Shown piece after piece: positions 29,398-38,156 of a DNA stretch of 64,000 bases. Source of the stretch: Rhizobium sp. Q54 (GTDB taxonomy: Bacteria > Pseudomonadota > Alphaproteobacteria > ATCC43930 > CGMCC-115725); the NCBI GenBank assembly GCA_945861155.1, contig CAMATN010000001.1, positions 1 to 64,000 of the forward strand. Direction: 5' to 3'. The translations under genes and the position numbers were made by a program. Within the stretch, counting starts at the first letter, position 1. Every line of letters begins with the position of its first letter. Under the pieces are notes generated by a model. The model saw only the letters and a list, made by a program, of their open reading frames with translations, was not told where the DNA came from and did not search any database.

Positions 29398-30402
29398 TTA
29401 GCGCGCCGCCACTTCCGGGACCGGGCGGGCCGGCTCCGGGCCGGCCGGCGGGTGCTGGCGTCCGGTGACATAGGGGGCGATAACCCCGACGATGCCGCGG
29501 CGGAAGGTCAGCACGCAAATGACGAAGATGACGCCCTGGATGATCGTGACCCAGGAGCCGGTCTGCGCCAGATAGTTCTCCATCGTCACGATTACGAAGG
29601 CGCCGACGACCGGACCGAGGATCGTACCGATGCCACCGAGCAGCGTCATCAGCACGACCTCGCCCGACATCGTCCAGTTGACGTCGGTCAGCGAGGCGAA
29701 CTGGAACACGATCGCCTTGGTCGACCCGGCGAGCCCGGACAGCGCCGCCGACAGGATGAAGGCGAGCAGCTTGTAGTGGTCTACCCGATAGCCGAGCGAG
29801 ATCGCGCGCGGCTCGTTTTCGCGGATCGCGGTCAACACCTGACCGAACGGCGAATAGATCGTGCGCACAATCACGCCAAAGCCGAACAGGAACACCGCCA
29901 GCACGACGTAATACATGACCAGCGTGTCGTTGAGGTCGATCAGGCCGAACAGCCAGCCGCGCGGCACCGCCTGGATCCCGTCTTCGCCGCCGGTGAACGG
30001 CACCTGCAAGCAGAAAAAGAACACCATCTGCGCGAAGGCCAGCGTGACCATTGCGAAATAGATGCCCTGCCGGCGGATCGCCAGATAGCCGAAGACCGTG
30101 CCGAGCGCGGCGGCGACCGCGACGCCGGCAAGAATGCCAAGCTCGGTCGGCAGCCCCCACACTTTCACCGTATGCGCGGTGATGTAGGAGGCGGTGCCAA
30201 AAAACGCGGCGTGGCCGAACGACAACAACCCGACATAGCCGACCAGCAGGTTGAAGGCGCAGGCGAACAGCGCCATGCACAGCGCCTTCATCAGAAAGAT
30301 CGGGTAGAAGAAATACGGCGCGGCGAGCGCGAGCAGGATCAGCCCGGCTGTCCACAGCCAGAACGGCGCCGTGCCGGTCGCGCCGGGTCCGGATGTTCTC
30401 AT
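29398..30402 (-). CDS. livM: Branched-chain amino acid type ABC permease LivM
   Basis: A 334-residue inner-membrane permease with about nine hydrophobic stretches. Family motifs include NLLVGYVGLLSFGHAAFFG and the EAA-like region IRENEPRAISLGYRVDHYKL, then MSGEVVLMTLLGGIGTILGP. It is the last gene of a livG-F-K-H-M operon, starting 1 bp after the livH stop. The substrate class (hydrophobic amino acids, amides, aromatic acids) cannot be set by sequence. Confidence 0.94.
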   Translation of the reverse strand: MRTSGPGATGTAPFWLWTAGLILLALAAPYFFYPIFLMKALCMALFACAFNLLVGYVGLLSFGHAAFFGTASYITAHTVKVWGLPTELGILAGVAVAAALGTVFGYLAIRRQGIYFAMVTLAFAQMVFFFCLQVPFTGGEDGIQAVPRGWLFGLIDLNDTLVMYYVVLAVFLFGFGVIVRTIYSPFGQVLTAIRENEPRAISLGYRVDHYKLLAFILSAALSGLAGSTKAIVFQFASLTDVNWTMSGEVVLMTLLGGIGTILGPVVGAFVIVTMENYLAQTGSWVTIIQGVIFVICVLTFRRGIVGVIAPYVTGRQHPPAGPEPARPVPEVAAR

Positions 30403-30403
30403 G

Positions 30404-31300
30404 TCAGGCCGCCCGCCCGAACAGGCCCGCCGGTTTGACCAGCAGCACGATCGCCATGATCACGAAAATCACCGTGTTCGACGCCTCGGGGTAAAAGACC
30501 TTGGTCAGTCCCTCGATCAGCCCCAGCCCGAAACCGCTGACGATGGCGCCGAGAATCGACCCCATGCCGCCGATCACGACGACCGCGAATACGACGATGA
30601 TGATGTTGGTCCCCATCAGCGGACTGACCTGGTAGATCGGCGCGGCCATCACCCCGGCCAATGCCGCGAGCCCGACCCCGGCGCCGTAGGTCAAGGTCAC
30701 CATGCGCGGCACGTCGATGCCGAAGGCCTGGACCAGCACCGGGTTCTCGGTGGCGGCGCGCAGATAGGCGCCGAGCCGGGTGCGCTCGATCACAAACCAG
30801 GTGGCGAGGCACACGCCAAGCGAGGCGACGATGACCCAGGCACGGTAATTCGGCAGGAACATGAAGCCGAGATTCTGCGCGCCCTGCAATTCGGCCGGGA
30901 TCGTATAGGGCTGACCGGAGGAGCCGTAGGCTTGCCGAAATCCGCCCTCGATGATCAGCGCCAGGCCAAAGGTCAGCAGCAACCCGTACAAATGATCGAG
31001 CCCGGCGATCTGGCGCAGGAACACCCGCTCGATCACGATGCCGCTGAACCCGACGACAACTGGCGCGATGATCAGCGCCGGCCAGTAGCCGATTCCGAGC
31101 CCGTTCAACAGAAACCAGGCGCAGAACGCGCCGAGCATGTACTGCGCGCCATGGGTGAAGTTGATGATGTTTAGGAGGCCGAAAATGACGGCGAGCCCGA
31201 GGCTCAGCATCGCGTAGAAGGCGCCGTTGATCAGGCCGACGAGCAGCTGCGCGAACAACAGCGGCGCCGGCGGCATCGGAATGTGCAGCCAGTCGAGCAT
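30404..31300 (-). CDS. livH: Branched-chain amino acid type ABC permease LivH
   Basis: A 298-residue inner-membrane permease. AMLSLGLAVIFGLLNIINFTHGAQYMLGA is the typical first block and ATENPVLVQAFGIDVPRM the EAA loop. The frame stays open through the palindromic element upstream to 31420, but the ATG at 31300 (MLDWLHIPMP) is the family start. The 40 residues of the longer form are only translated repeat. Confidence 0.94.
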   Translation of the reverse strand: MLDWLHIPMPPAPLLFAQLLVGLINGAFYAMLSLGLAVIFGLLNIINFTHGAQYMLGAFCAWFLLNGLGIGYWPALIIAPVVVGFSGIVIERVFLRQIAGLDHLYGLLLTFGLALIIEGGFRQAYGSSGQPYTIPAELQGAQNLGFMFLPNYRAWVIVASLGVCLATWFVIERTRLGAYLRAATENPVLVQAFGIDVPRMVTLTYGAGVGLAALAGVMAAPIYQVSPLMGTNIIIVVFAVVVIGGMGSILGAIVSGFGLGLIEGLTKVFYPEASNTVIFVIMAIVLLVKPAGLFGRAA

Positions 31301-31370
31301 CAGCCGCCGCCCGGAATCTTCACTGCCGCCGCCGGGGACGCAGACCCCCAGCCTAACCCTTCCCCGCTTG

Positions 31371-31545
31371 CCCCCACCCTGCCCTCCCCCGCTTGCGGGG
31401 GAGGGTGAGGGTGGGGGCAAGCGCGGGAGGGAACGATTGGGGCTGGCGGCGGCAACGAGATGAGCGGCCGTTCCGCGCGCGTCCGAGGGCGAGCCCTGGT
31501 CCCCTCCCCCGCAAGCGGGGGAGGGTTAGGGTGGGGGTTTTTAGG
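31371..31545. repeat. GC-rich palindromic element pair between livK and livH
   Basis: This fills the gap 31301-31579. Two perfect hairpins of the same type as at nadD and mfd are present: 31382-31405 (loop TT) and 31502-31525 (loop AA), with CCCTCCCCCGC and GCGGGGGAGGG arms. They carry outer CCCCCACCCT and AGGGTGGGGG arms. No gene is supported in this gap. In the transcribed operon these would fold into strong RNA hairpins between livK and livH. Confidence 0.9.
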
Positions 31546-31579
31546 CGACTGCCGAAACATCGTATCCAGCCAGGCGCGC

Positions 31580-32806
31580 TCACCCCTTGACCAGCGGGCA
31601 TTCGTTGCCGGCGGGGCGCTTGAATGCCTCCTCGCCCGGGATCGTGCCGACCTGCTTGTAATAATCAAAGGGTCCCTTCGATTCCTCGGGCTTCTTGACT
31701 TCGAACAGGTACATGTCGCGGACCAGCCGACCGTCCTCGCGGATCTTGCCGTTTTGGGTCATGAAGTCGTTGACCGGGGTTTCTTTCATCTTCTTGACGA
31801 CGGCCACCGCGTCGTCGCTGCCGGTCGCCTTGATCGCGTTCAGGTAATGCGTGATCGCGCCGTAGACCCCGGCCTGCACCATGCTCGGCTGCCGGTTCAT
31901 CTTTTCAAAAAAGCGCTTCGACCAGGCGCGGCTCGCGTCGTTCTGGTCCCAGTAGAAGGCTTCGGTCAGTTGCAGGCCGTTGGCGGTCTTGAGCCCGAGG
32001 CTGTGGACATCGGTGATGAACACCAGCAACCCCGCGAGCTTCTGGCCGCCCGCGACGATGCCGAATTCGGCGGCCTGCTTGATCGAGTTGATCGTGTCGC
32101 CGCCGGCATTGGCGAGCCCGATGATCTTGGCCTTCGAGGCCTGCGCCTGCAGCAGGTAGGACGAAAAATCGGGCGTGTTGAGCGGCACCCTAACCTGGCC
32201 CAGCACCTTGCCGCCGCTCGCCTTCACGACCGTCGCGGTGTCGCGTTCGAGGGCGTGGCCAAAGGCATAATCGGCGGTGATGAAAAACCAGCTGTCGCCG
32301 CCGGCCTTGACGACCGCGCTGCCGGTGCCGTTGGCCAGCGCGACCGTGTCGTAGGTCCAGTGCACCGAGGTCGGGCCGCACGCCTTGCCGGTCAAATCCG
32401 ACGACGCCGCGCCGGAGATCAAAAACGCCTTCTGCTTGGTGCGGGCGAGGTCTTGTACGGCAAGAGCGACGCTCGATGTCGGCACGTCGACAATCGCGTC
32501 GACCCCGTCATTGTCGTACCATTGGCGGGCGATGGCGCCGCCGACATCGGGCTTGTTCTGATGGTCGGCGGTGACCAGCTCGATCTTCTTGCCGTTGACG
32601 GTGCCGCCGAAATCGGCGATCGCCATGCGCGCCGCCTCGGCCGATCCGGGCCCGGTGATGTCGGCGTAGAGGCCCGACATATCGTTCATCACGCCGATCT
32701 TGACGACATCGCCCGAAATCTGCGCGTGCGCCGCGCCGGCTATCATCAGCGCGGGGGCGATCGTCAGCGCGGCGGCAAACCCTGCGAGAGCCGCTAGTTT
32801 CATCAT
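31580..32806 (-). CDS. livK: Periplasmic amino acid/amide-type binding protein LivK
   Basis: A binding protein of about 408 residues, Peripla_BP_6 type. The signal peptide (LAALAGFAAALTIAPALMIA) ends at AHA-QI. Mature VVKIGVMNDMSGLYADITGPGSAEAARMAI and the later DSWFFITADYAFGHALERD are family-typical. ATG codons at 32818, 32815, 32806 and 32803 compete; GGAG just before 32806/32803 favours these. It sits inside the liv operon, between livF and livH. Confidence 0.93.
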   Translation of the reverse strand: MMKLAALAGFAAALTIAPALMIAGAAHAQISGDVVKIGVMNDMSGLYADITGPGSAEAARMAIADFGGTVNGKKIELVTADHQNKPDVGGAIARQWYDNDGVDAIVDVPTSSVALAVQDLARTKQKAFLISGAASSDLTGKACGPTSVHWTYDTVALANGTGSAVVKAGGDSWFFITADYAFGHALERDTATVVKASGGKVLGQVRVPLNTPDFSSYLLQAQASKAKIIGLANAGGDTINSIKQAAEFGIVAGGQKLAGLLVFITDVHSLGLKTANGLQLTEAFYWDQNDASRAWSKRFFEKMNRQPSMVQAGVYGAITHYLNAIKATGSDDAVAVVKKMKETPVNDFMTQNGKIREDGRLVRDMYLFEVKKPEESKGPFDYYKQVGTIPGEEAFKRPAGNECPLVKG

Positions 32807-32822
32807 TTTCTCCATCATCCGC

Positions 32823-33542
32823 TCAAACGCCGAGATATTCGTGCAGTTTGTCGAGGTTCTGGGCCAGCTCCGCGTTGCGGATCATGTCGATCACCTGGCC
32901 ATGTTCGACGATGTAATGCCGGTCGGCGATCGTCGAGGCAAACCGGAAATTCTGCTCAACCAGCAGGATCGTAAAGCCCTTCGCCTTCAGCGTCTCGATC
33001 AGCCGCCCGATCTGCTGGACGATGACCGGGGCCAGCCCCTCGGTCGGCTCGTCGAGCAGCAGCAGGTTGGCGCCGGTGCGCAGGATGCGGCCGATTGCCA
33101 GCATCTGCTGTTCACCGCCCGACAGTTTGGTGCCCTGGCTGCGGCGGCGCTCCTTCAGATTGGGGAAAATCGCGTAGATCTCGTCGACGCTCATGCCGCC
33201 GGGCCGGATGGTCGGCGGCAGCATCAGGTTTTCCTCGACATCGAGGCTGGCGAAAATGCCGCGCTCCTCGGGGCAATAGGCGATGCCCTGCCGGGCGATG
33301 CGGTTCGAGGCCAGCCCGACAAGTTCCGTGCCGCGATAGCGCACCGAGCCGGTGCGCTGGCCGACGATCCCCATGATCGCCTTGAGGGTGGTCGTCTTGC
33401 CGGCGCCATTGCGGCCGAGCAGGGTCACGACCTCGCCCTCGCCGACCGCGAAATCCATGCCGTGCAAAACGTGCGATTCGCCGTACCAGGCGTGCAGTTC
33501 GCGGACGCGCAGCAATTCGTTGGCCGCTACCGCCTCAGGCAT
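32823..33542 (-). CDS. livF: Branched-chain amino acid type ABC ATPase LivF
   Basis: A 239-residue ATPase. Walker A is GRNGAGKTT, the signature is KLSGGEQQMLAIGRIL, and Walker B is LLLLDEPTEGLAP. The start is MPEAVAANELLRVRELHAWY. It overlaps livG by 8 bp and is followed by livK. Confidence 0.95.
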   Translation of the reverse strand: MPEAVAANELLRVRELHAWYGESHVLHGMDFAVGEGEVVTLLGRNGAGKTTTLKAIMGIVGQRTGSVRYRGTELVGLASNRIARQGIAYCPEERGIFASLDVEENLMLPPTIRPGGMSVDEIYAIFPNLKERRRSQGTKLSGGEQQMLAIGRILRTGANLLLLDEPTEGLAPVIVQQIGRLIETLKAKGFTILLVEQNFRFASTIADRHYIVEHGQVIDMIRNAELAQNLDKLHEYLGV

Positions 33543-34311
33543 GGCCGGTCCCCAGCCCGGTCCCCAGGCCCGTCCCCAGATAGGCTTCGATAACCTCGGG
33601 GTTGTTTGAGACCGTGTCGTAATCGCCCTCGGCGAGGATGCGCCCGCGGGTCAGCACCGTGATAATCTGCGACAGATCCGCGACGACCGACAGATTGTGC
33701 TCGACCATCAGCACGGTGCGGTCGCGCGCGGCGTCGCGGATCAGCCCGGAAATGCGCCCGATATCCTCCTGGCCGAGCCCCGACATCGGCTCGTCGAGCA
33801 GCAGCATCTCGGGGTCGAGCGCGAGCGTCGTCGCGATTTCGAGGGCGCGCTTCCTGCCATAGGGGAGCGAGGCGGCGGGGCTGTCCTCGAAGCCGGCGAG
33901 GCCGACCGCATCGAGCAGCGCGTCGGCCCGGCTATTCAGCCGATCGAGCACAAGCTGCGAGCGCCAGAAGTGAAACGAGTTGCCGAGCGGCCGCTGCAAC
34001 GCGACCCGGACGTTCTCGCGCACGCTCAGATGCGGGAACACCGCCGAGATCTGGAACGAGCGCACCAGCCCGAACCGGGCGACATCGGCCGGCCGCGCGG
34101 CGGTGATGTCGCGCCCGTTGTAATAGATCTGCCCGGCGCTCGGTTCGAGGAATTTGGTCAGCAGGTTGAAGACCGTGGTCTTGCCCGCGCCGTTTGGGCC
34201 GATCAGCGCGTGGATCGTGCCGCGGCGGACTTGCAAATCGACCCCCTGGACGGCGGTAAACCCGCGGAACTCCTTGGTCAGACCGCGCGTCTCAAGGATC
34301 AGGTCGGCCAC
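33535..34311 (-). CDS. livG: Branched-chain amino acid type ABC ATPase LivG
   Basis: A 258-residue ATPase, first gene of the liv operon. Walker A is GPNGAGKTT and Walker B is EMLLLDEPMSGLG. The start is GTG at 34311. The ABC signature region reads ASLPYGRKRALEIATTLA, with PYG replacing the usual S-G-G pattern, which is common in LivG. The C-terminus ends in three LGTG units encoded by a 12-bp tandem repeat (33541-33578), a local slippage product. Confidence 0.95.
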   Translation of the reverse strand: MADLILETRGLTKEFRGFTAVQGVDLQVRRGTIHALIGPNGAGKTTVFNLLTKFLEPSAGQIYYNGRDITAARPADVARFGLVRSFQISAVFPHLSVRENVRVALQRPLGNSFHFWRSQLVLDRLNSRADALLDAVGLAGFEDSPAASLPYGRKRALEIATTLALDPEMLLLDEPMSGLGQEDIGRISGLIRDAARDRTVLMVEHNLSVVADLSQIITVLTRGRILAEGDYDTVSNNPEVIEAYLGTGLGTGLGTGHA

Positions 34312-34439
34312 GACTTTACCACCCCGGCTCGGTCTGAAGCGGACCGCTCTTGTGTTCGGCGCGGCGCCACCCTATGCGGGGGCGGGCGGGCTGACAAGAA
34401 TTTGCGCGGCCGATTTCGTGCCGGCGGAGAAGAACGATC

Positions 34440-34856
34440 ATGACCGACGCGGTGGACGATACGCTGGACGAGATCAAGTTCGGCCCCGATGGCCTCGTCG
34501 CCGCCATCGCCCAGCAGCACGATACGGGCGAGGTACTGATGATGGCGTGGATGAACCGCGATGCGGTGCGCCTGACGCTCGCCGAACAACGCGTGTGCTA
34601 TTGGTCGCGCTCGCGCCAAGCGCTTTGGCGCAAGGGGGAAACGTCCGGCCAGATCCAGCTTCTGCGCGAAATGCGGGTGGATTGCGACGGCGACACGGTG
34701 CTGTTGCTGGTCGATCAGCACGGGGTCGCCTGCCATACCGGCCGGCGCAGCTGTTTTTTTCGCGCCTGGCAAGGGACCGGCTGGGCCGTCATCGCCGAAC
34801 CTGAGGTCTCCCCGGAGCAACTTTACCCAGGGCCGCCAGGGGGCCCGCCAGGATAG
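34440..34856 (+). CDS. hisI: Phosphoribosyl-AMP cyclohydrolase
   Basis: A 138-residue HisI, which opens the adenine ring of PR-AMP in histidine synthesis. GEVLMMAWMNRDAV, YWSRSRQALWRKGETSG, the metal site DCDGDT, and the zinc cysteines in CHTGRRSCFF are all present. It stands alone rather than in a his operon. The C-terminal tail PGPPGGPPG is low complexity. It is divergent from livG. Confidence 0.96.
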   Translation: MTDAVDDTLDEIKFGPDGLVAAIAQQHDTGEVLMMAWMNRDAVRLTLAEQRVCYWSRSRQALWRKGETSGQIQLLREMRVDCDGDTVLLLVDQHGVACHTGRRSCFFRAWQGTGWAVIAEPEVSPEQLYPGPPGGPPG

Positions 34857-34878
34857 AACGCGGAGCGGCCACTACAGG

Positions 34879-35394
34879 TCAGCGCGGCGGACAGGTCAGG
34901 CTCGCCTGCACCTGGCCGAGAAGCACCGGGTTCCGCGGCCGGTTGGCGCAACGCGCATTGTATTCGTTGCTCGCCGCGTTGTAGCGCTCGACCGAGCCGC
35001 CCAGATCCGCCGCGACTGGGCCCGACGAGCGGCGGAATACCGCGTCGCGCTGATCGAGCATCTGGCGAAACCGCGCGACCGATTGCGGGTTGTTAACGTC
35101 CATGCTGGCGCGCTCGCGCGCCAATTGGGCATCGAGGCGACCCAACTCGCCCCGCATTTCATCATCGGAACGCCGGCTTGCCGCGGTACTCGCGCCGAGT
35201 TCATCGACGGACTGCTTCAGGCATAGGCATGCGGCGATCTCGGCGCTTTCCGGCGAGGGCGGCGGCGGGGCAACGGCTAACGGTGGCGGCGGGTAGAACG
35301 GCGGCGGAGTTTGGGCGGCTACAGCCAGCGGTGCGACAAGCACCGCAACGTAAGCCCCCAGCAAAGCTGCCCGACGCAGAAACAACGATCGCAT
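34879..35394 (-). CDS. Exported hypothetical protein, Pro-rich with helical core
   Basis: A 171-residue protein of unknown function. The signal peptide (LLGAYVAVLVAPLAVAAQ) is followed by a proline-rich stretch (PPPFYPPPPLAVAPPPPSP) and a mostly helical, charged region with four cysteines (CLC, one near residue 150 and one near the end). GGGAGGG 4-5 bases before the ATG at 35394 supports this start over the longer frame. Converges with hisI. Confidence 0.7.
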   Translation of the reverse strand: MRSLFLRRAALLGAYVAVLVAPLAVAAQTPPPFYPPPPLAVAPPPPSPESAEIAACLCLKQSVDELGASTAASRRSDDEMRGELGRLDAQLARERASMDVNNPQSVARFRQMLDQRDAVFRRSSGPVAADLGGSVERYNAASNEYNARCANRPRNPVLLGQVQASLTCPPR

Positions 35395-35433
35395 GATCCC
35401 TCCCCTTCCATTCAAATGATTAACCCCTCGAAT

Positions 35434-35479
35434 CGTCATCCCCGGGCTAACCCCGCCGGGTCGCGCCCGGGTGATGACG
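35434..35479. repeat. REP-like hairpin
   Basis: CGTCATCCCCGGGC (35434-35447) and GCCCGGGTGATGACG (35465-35479) are near-perfect inverted arms with a GC-rich loop. It lies between the exported protein gene and the end of the DUF3618 gene and could also act as a transcript end structure for the latter. Confidence 0.65.
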
Positions 35480-35542
35480 ACGGTAGAGGCACGACAACGC
35501 CCCGAAACCGGCCCCCGACTCCTGTCGCAGAACGCGGCGAAA

Positions 35543-36418
35543 TCAGGTCGGCGACGGTTTGTCCGACAGGCCCTTGACGGTTTCCGCGGCCGTCGAGGTT
35601 ACGGCATCGACCGCGCGGGTGGCGGCTTCACGAACCTGCGACAAAGCGTGCTCCCCCGCTTCCTGGGTTTTGTTCCACAGAGCATCTCGCGTATCGCCCA
35701 GCCACTCGTTCTCGGCCCGCGTCACCGGCAGCAACGCCGCGATCAGCGCACCGGCCATGATGCCGATGCCGCCGACAATCAGCGGGTGCCGCTCGAACGC
35801 ATCGCTCAGCTGGTCGGACACGCGTCCCGCCCCGGTCCCGGCATAATTGCCGGCGCGGTTTATCAGGGCGCCGCCCGAATCGCGCACCGAACGAAGCGCG
35901 TCCTGGGCAATGTCGGTCACCTGGTGGACCCATCCCTCGGGCCGGGCATCGTTGGATTCGTCGACCATCCGATTGCCGGTGTGGCCAAGCGCCTGGCCGC
36001 TCGAGGCGGACGATCCGATCCCGACCCGGCCGGCGACATCGGAGGCTAATTCGCCCGCGCGATTTCCGATATCGCTCGCCAGATCGGCGACCCGCCGCCC
36101 CGCCGCTGCGATGCGCTCGTCGTGGGCCAAGCGGTCGACGACGTTGCTGTTGCTCGCGATCAGCCAGGCCGCGCCGATGCCGATCAGAGCGACCGGGACC
36201 GGGTTGGCGCGGATCACGTCGAGCCCGCGGTTGATGGCTTCGTTGGTGCCGAAGGTATCCCTAACCATTTCGAATCCCTTCCCAAGGAGATGACGCGCCA
36301 TCAGCTTGCGCTCGATGGCGTCGAGAGTGAGAGTGAGGTCGGCGCGAGAGCGCTCGATTTGACGCTCGATTTCGGCCGGCGATGGCGAGTCGTCAGGCGT
36401 GGTCCCAGGGGCGGTCAT
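35543..36418 (-). CDS. DUF3618 membrane protein
   Basis: A 291-residue protein. The N-terminal DUF3618 motif is SPAEIERQIERSRADLTLTLDAIERK. Two hydrophobic helices (VPVALIGIGAAWLIA and PLIVGGIGIMAGALIAALLP) are separated by a long amphipathic alanine-rich region with repeated AGE/SD patterns. Function is unknown; relatives appear in envelope or stress operons. The ATG at 36418 overlaps the preceding stop (ATGA), although the frame is open further upstream. Confidence 0.8.
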   Translation of the reverse strand: MTAPGTTPDDSPSPAEIERQIERSRADLTLTLDAIERKLMARHLLGKGFEMVRDTFGTNEAINRGLDVIRANPVPVALIGIGAAWLIASNSNVVDRLAHDERIAAAGRRVADLASDIGNRAGELASDVAGRVGIGSSASSGQALGHTGNRMVDESNDARPEGWVHQVTDIAQDALRSVRDSGGALINRAGNYAGTGAGRVSDQLSDAFERHPLIVGGIGIMAGALIAALLPVTRAENEWLGDTRDALWNKTQEAGEHALSQVREAATRAVDAVTSTAAETVKGLSDKPSPT

Positions 36419-36885
36419 CGCAAGCGCTCTTTGAGCCATGCTTCGTCGTCGCGCAATGTGCGCAACGTCCGGCTCGGCATCAGTGACTGCCCATCGAACC
36501 GGCTCTTGCCGATCATCAGCAGCGCGCCGCCGATCGCGACGACGGCAAGGCCGACAATCAGGGCCGCTAGCCAGGCCGGCAGAATTTCGGCCAGGCCCAG
36601 TACCGCGGCGGCCAGCAACACCAGCCAACCGCTGAACGCGAAGAGCACGCCAGCCGCGAGCATCGTCGCGCCCTGGCCGACCTGGCTGAATTTCTCATGC
36701 AGCTCGGCTTTGAGGAGCGCGAGCTCCTGGCGGATCAGCAGCATGCTCTCGCCGGCGAGGTCCGACAGCAGGTTGCCGATCGAACGCTCGGTTTTCGGCC
36801 GTGGCCCGATGATTTCGGGCCCCCCGGCGCCCAGGCCCATGCCGCGGGCCCCGGCGGGATCCCTGGCGGGGTCGACTGCCATCAT
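36415..36885 (-). CDS. YqjE-type holin superfamily membrane protein
   Basis: A 156-residue protein of the Phage_holin_3_6 (YqjE) group. SIGNLLSDLAGESMLLIRQELALLKAEL is the typical lead helix, followed by two membrane helices (ATMLAAGVLFAFSGWLVLLAA and AALIVGLAVVAIGGALLMIG). Despite the family name these are chromosomal membrane proteins, not lysis genes. Overlaps both neighbours by 4 bp. Confidence 0.82.
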   Translation of the reverse strand: MMAVDPARDPAGARGMGLGAGGPEIIGPRPKTERSIGNLLSDLAGESMLLIRQELALLKAELHEKFSQVGQGATMLAAGVLFAFSGWLVLLAAAVLGLAEILPAWLAALIVGLAVVAIGGALLMIGKSRFDGQSLMPSRTLRTLRDDEAWLKERLR

Positions 36886-37556
36886 CGGTTCTCCGGCGGG
36901 GAACCGACGCCGGAACCCGGCTTCGAATTTCCGGGCATCGCGCCGCTAACACCGGCGCCGCCGATGCGAGCGGCGCCGCGCGTGTCTCCGCCATGGCCTA
37001 TCGGCCGCGCCTGCGACGACGACGGCGTGTCGGCAGCGCCCGAGCGGGCGGCCGAAGAGATCATGAATCTTCCGGCAACAAATCCGATTCCAATCGCGCC
37101 GGCGACGAATGCAATCGGCCATCGACGCCCGAAATTCTCGATATCACCGGTCAGCTCGCTCCACGAACGATCCCGCAGCCGCTCTGCGAAGTCGCCGATC
37201 TGCCGGGCCGCCTCGTCGCCGTAATGGGCGACGGTCCCGCCCTTCATCCCGCTTTTCTGATCGAGAGACTGTACCGAATTGCGCAATGTGTGGCTCAGCG
37301 CGGTGATTTCGTTTGCGGCGCGGTTGCGCTGTTCCTCGAACAGCGTTGTCGCACTATCGCGTACCGCGGCGAACAGCTCGGTGCCGATTTGCTTGGCATC
37401 CTCGATGGCGCGCCCGGCTCCCTGCTCGATCAAGCTCTTCGAATCCTGTCCGCCCCGTTCAATCCGGTCGTCGCCCTGGCGCTGACCGCCGGAGGGGACA
37501 GATGCAGCGGTGCCACCCGAGAATGAGCCCGATGTCGTTCGCGTCGTATCCGCCAT
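36882..37556 (-). CDS. Stress-type helical protein with C-terminal membrane anchor
   Basis: A 224-residue protein. A long amphipathic region (AIEDAKQIGTELFAAVRDSATTLFEEQRN) precedes a membrane segment (WPIAFVAGAIGIGFVAGRFM) and a Gly/Ser-rich tail. It resembles rhizobial nutrient-deprivation-induced and YqjD/ElaB-like proteins in layout. GGAGG before the ATG at 37556 decides the start. First gene of the three-gene operon with the holin-like and DUF3618 genes. Confidence 0.72.
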   Translation of the reverse strand: MADTTRTTSGSFSGGTAASVPSGGQRQGDDRIERGGQDSKSLIEQGAGRAIEDAKQIGTELFAAVRDSATTLFEEQRNRAANEITALSHTLRNSVQSLDQKSGMKGGTVAHYGDEAARQIGDFAERLRDRSWSELTGDIENFGRRWPIAFVAGAIGIGFVAGRFMISSAARSGAADTPSSSQARPIGHGGDTRGAARIGGAGVSGAMPGNSKPGSGVGSPPENR

Positions 37557-37789
37557 AGTTTCCTCCGCTAACCCGAAACCGGCTGACCAGCCGGAAACCT
37601 TGCCGACAAAACGGCCGTGGGGCGGTTGCGGTTCCACCCGAGTGGATGCGCCGACGGCAGCGTGGGCGGATAGGGCTTGGGGATTGGCCGGGAATCACTC
37701 GACTGGCCGCAGGTGGCGCCGCCGGCGACTGGGCTCTCGCCAAGATTACAGGGCCGAACCAGCAATCCTGGCGAGAGGTCAAATTTTAT

Positions 37790-38023
37790 TTACTGCTTGC
37801 GCGTAACCGCGGGGTCCTCGCCGGCGCTGTGTCGTTTGCCGATTGCTTCCGCCCGCTCGAGCTCGTGTTTTTCCTTGTCGAGCGATTTTTCGGCCTCGCG
37901 CGCCTTTTCCTCGACCTTGCCCGACTCGGCAAAGCGGTGTTGCGCCTCGTTAAATTCGCGCGCGGCGGTTTTGTTGCCCTCGCCTTCGTTACGCGCGTCC
38001 GCGCCTTCGGGTTTCTTATCCAT
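37790..38023 (-). CDS. Small charged helical protein
   Basis: A 77-residue, very hydrophilic Lys/Glu-rich protein (EGNKTAAREFNEAQHRFAESGKVEEKAREAEKSL), predicted to be helical or disordered, without signal or membrane segment. GGAGG at 5-9 bases before the ATG at 38023 supports it. It lies upstream of the stress-type operon and may belong to the same stress group. No known function. Confidence 0.65.
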   Translation of the reverse strand: MDKKPEGADARNEGEGNKTAAREFNEAQHRFAESGKVEEKAREAEKSLDKEKHELERAEAIGKRHSAGEDPAVTRKQ

Positions 38024-38156
38024 GGGGACCTCCGTTGCCCGATCTGTCTCATCCGGCGAACGACGGCGGACCCCATGCCGTTGCTGACTGTCGCTCAGAT
38101 TGCCCGGACAACCCGTCAATCGCCAGACCGCGCCAATCTCCCAGACCGCGCCGATC

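Noticed and set aside
31301..31420. 40-residue N-terminal extension of LivH
   Set aside because: It is only translated palindromic repeat; LivH has a normal family start at 31300.
36415..36885. Holin-family gene as prophage evidence
   Set aside because: No other phage gene is near; YqjE-type holin-fold proteins are ordinary chromosomal genes.
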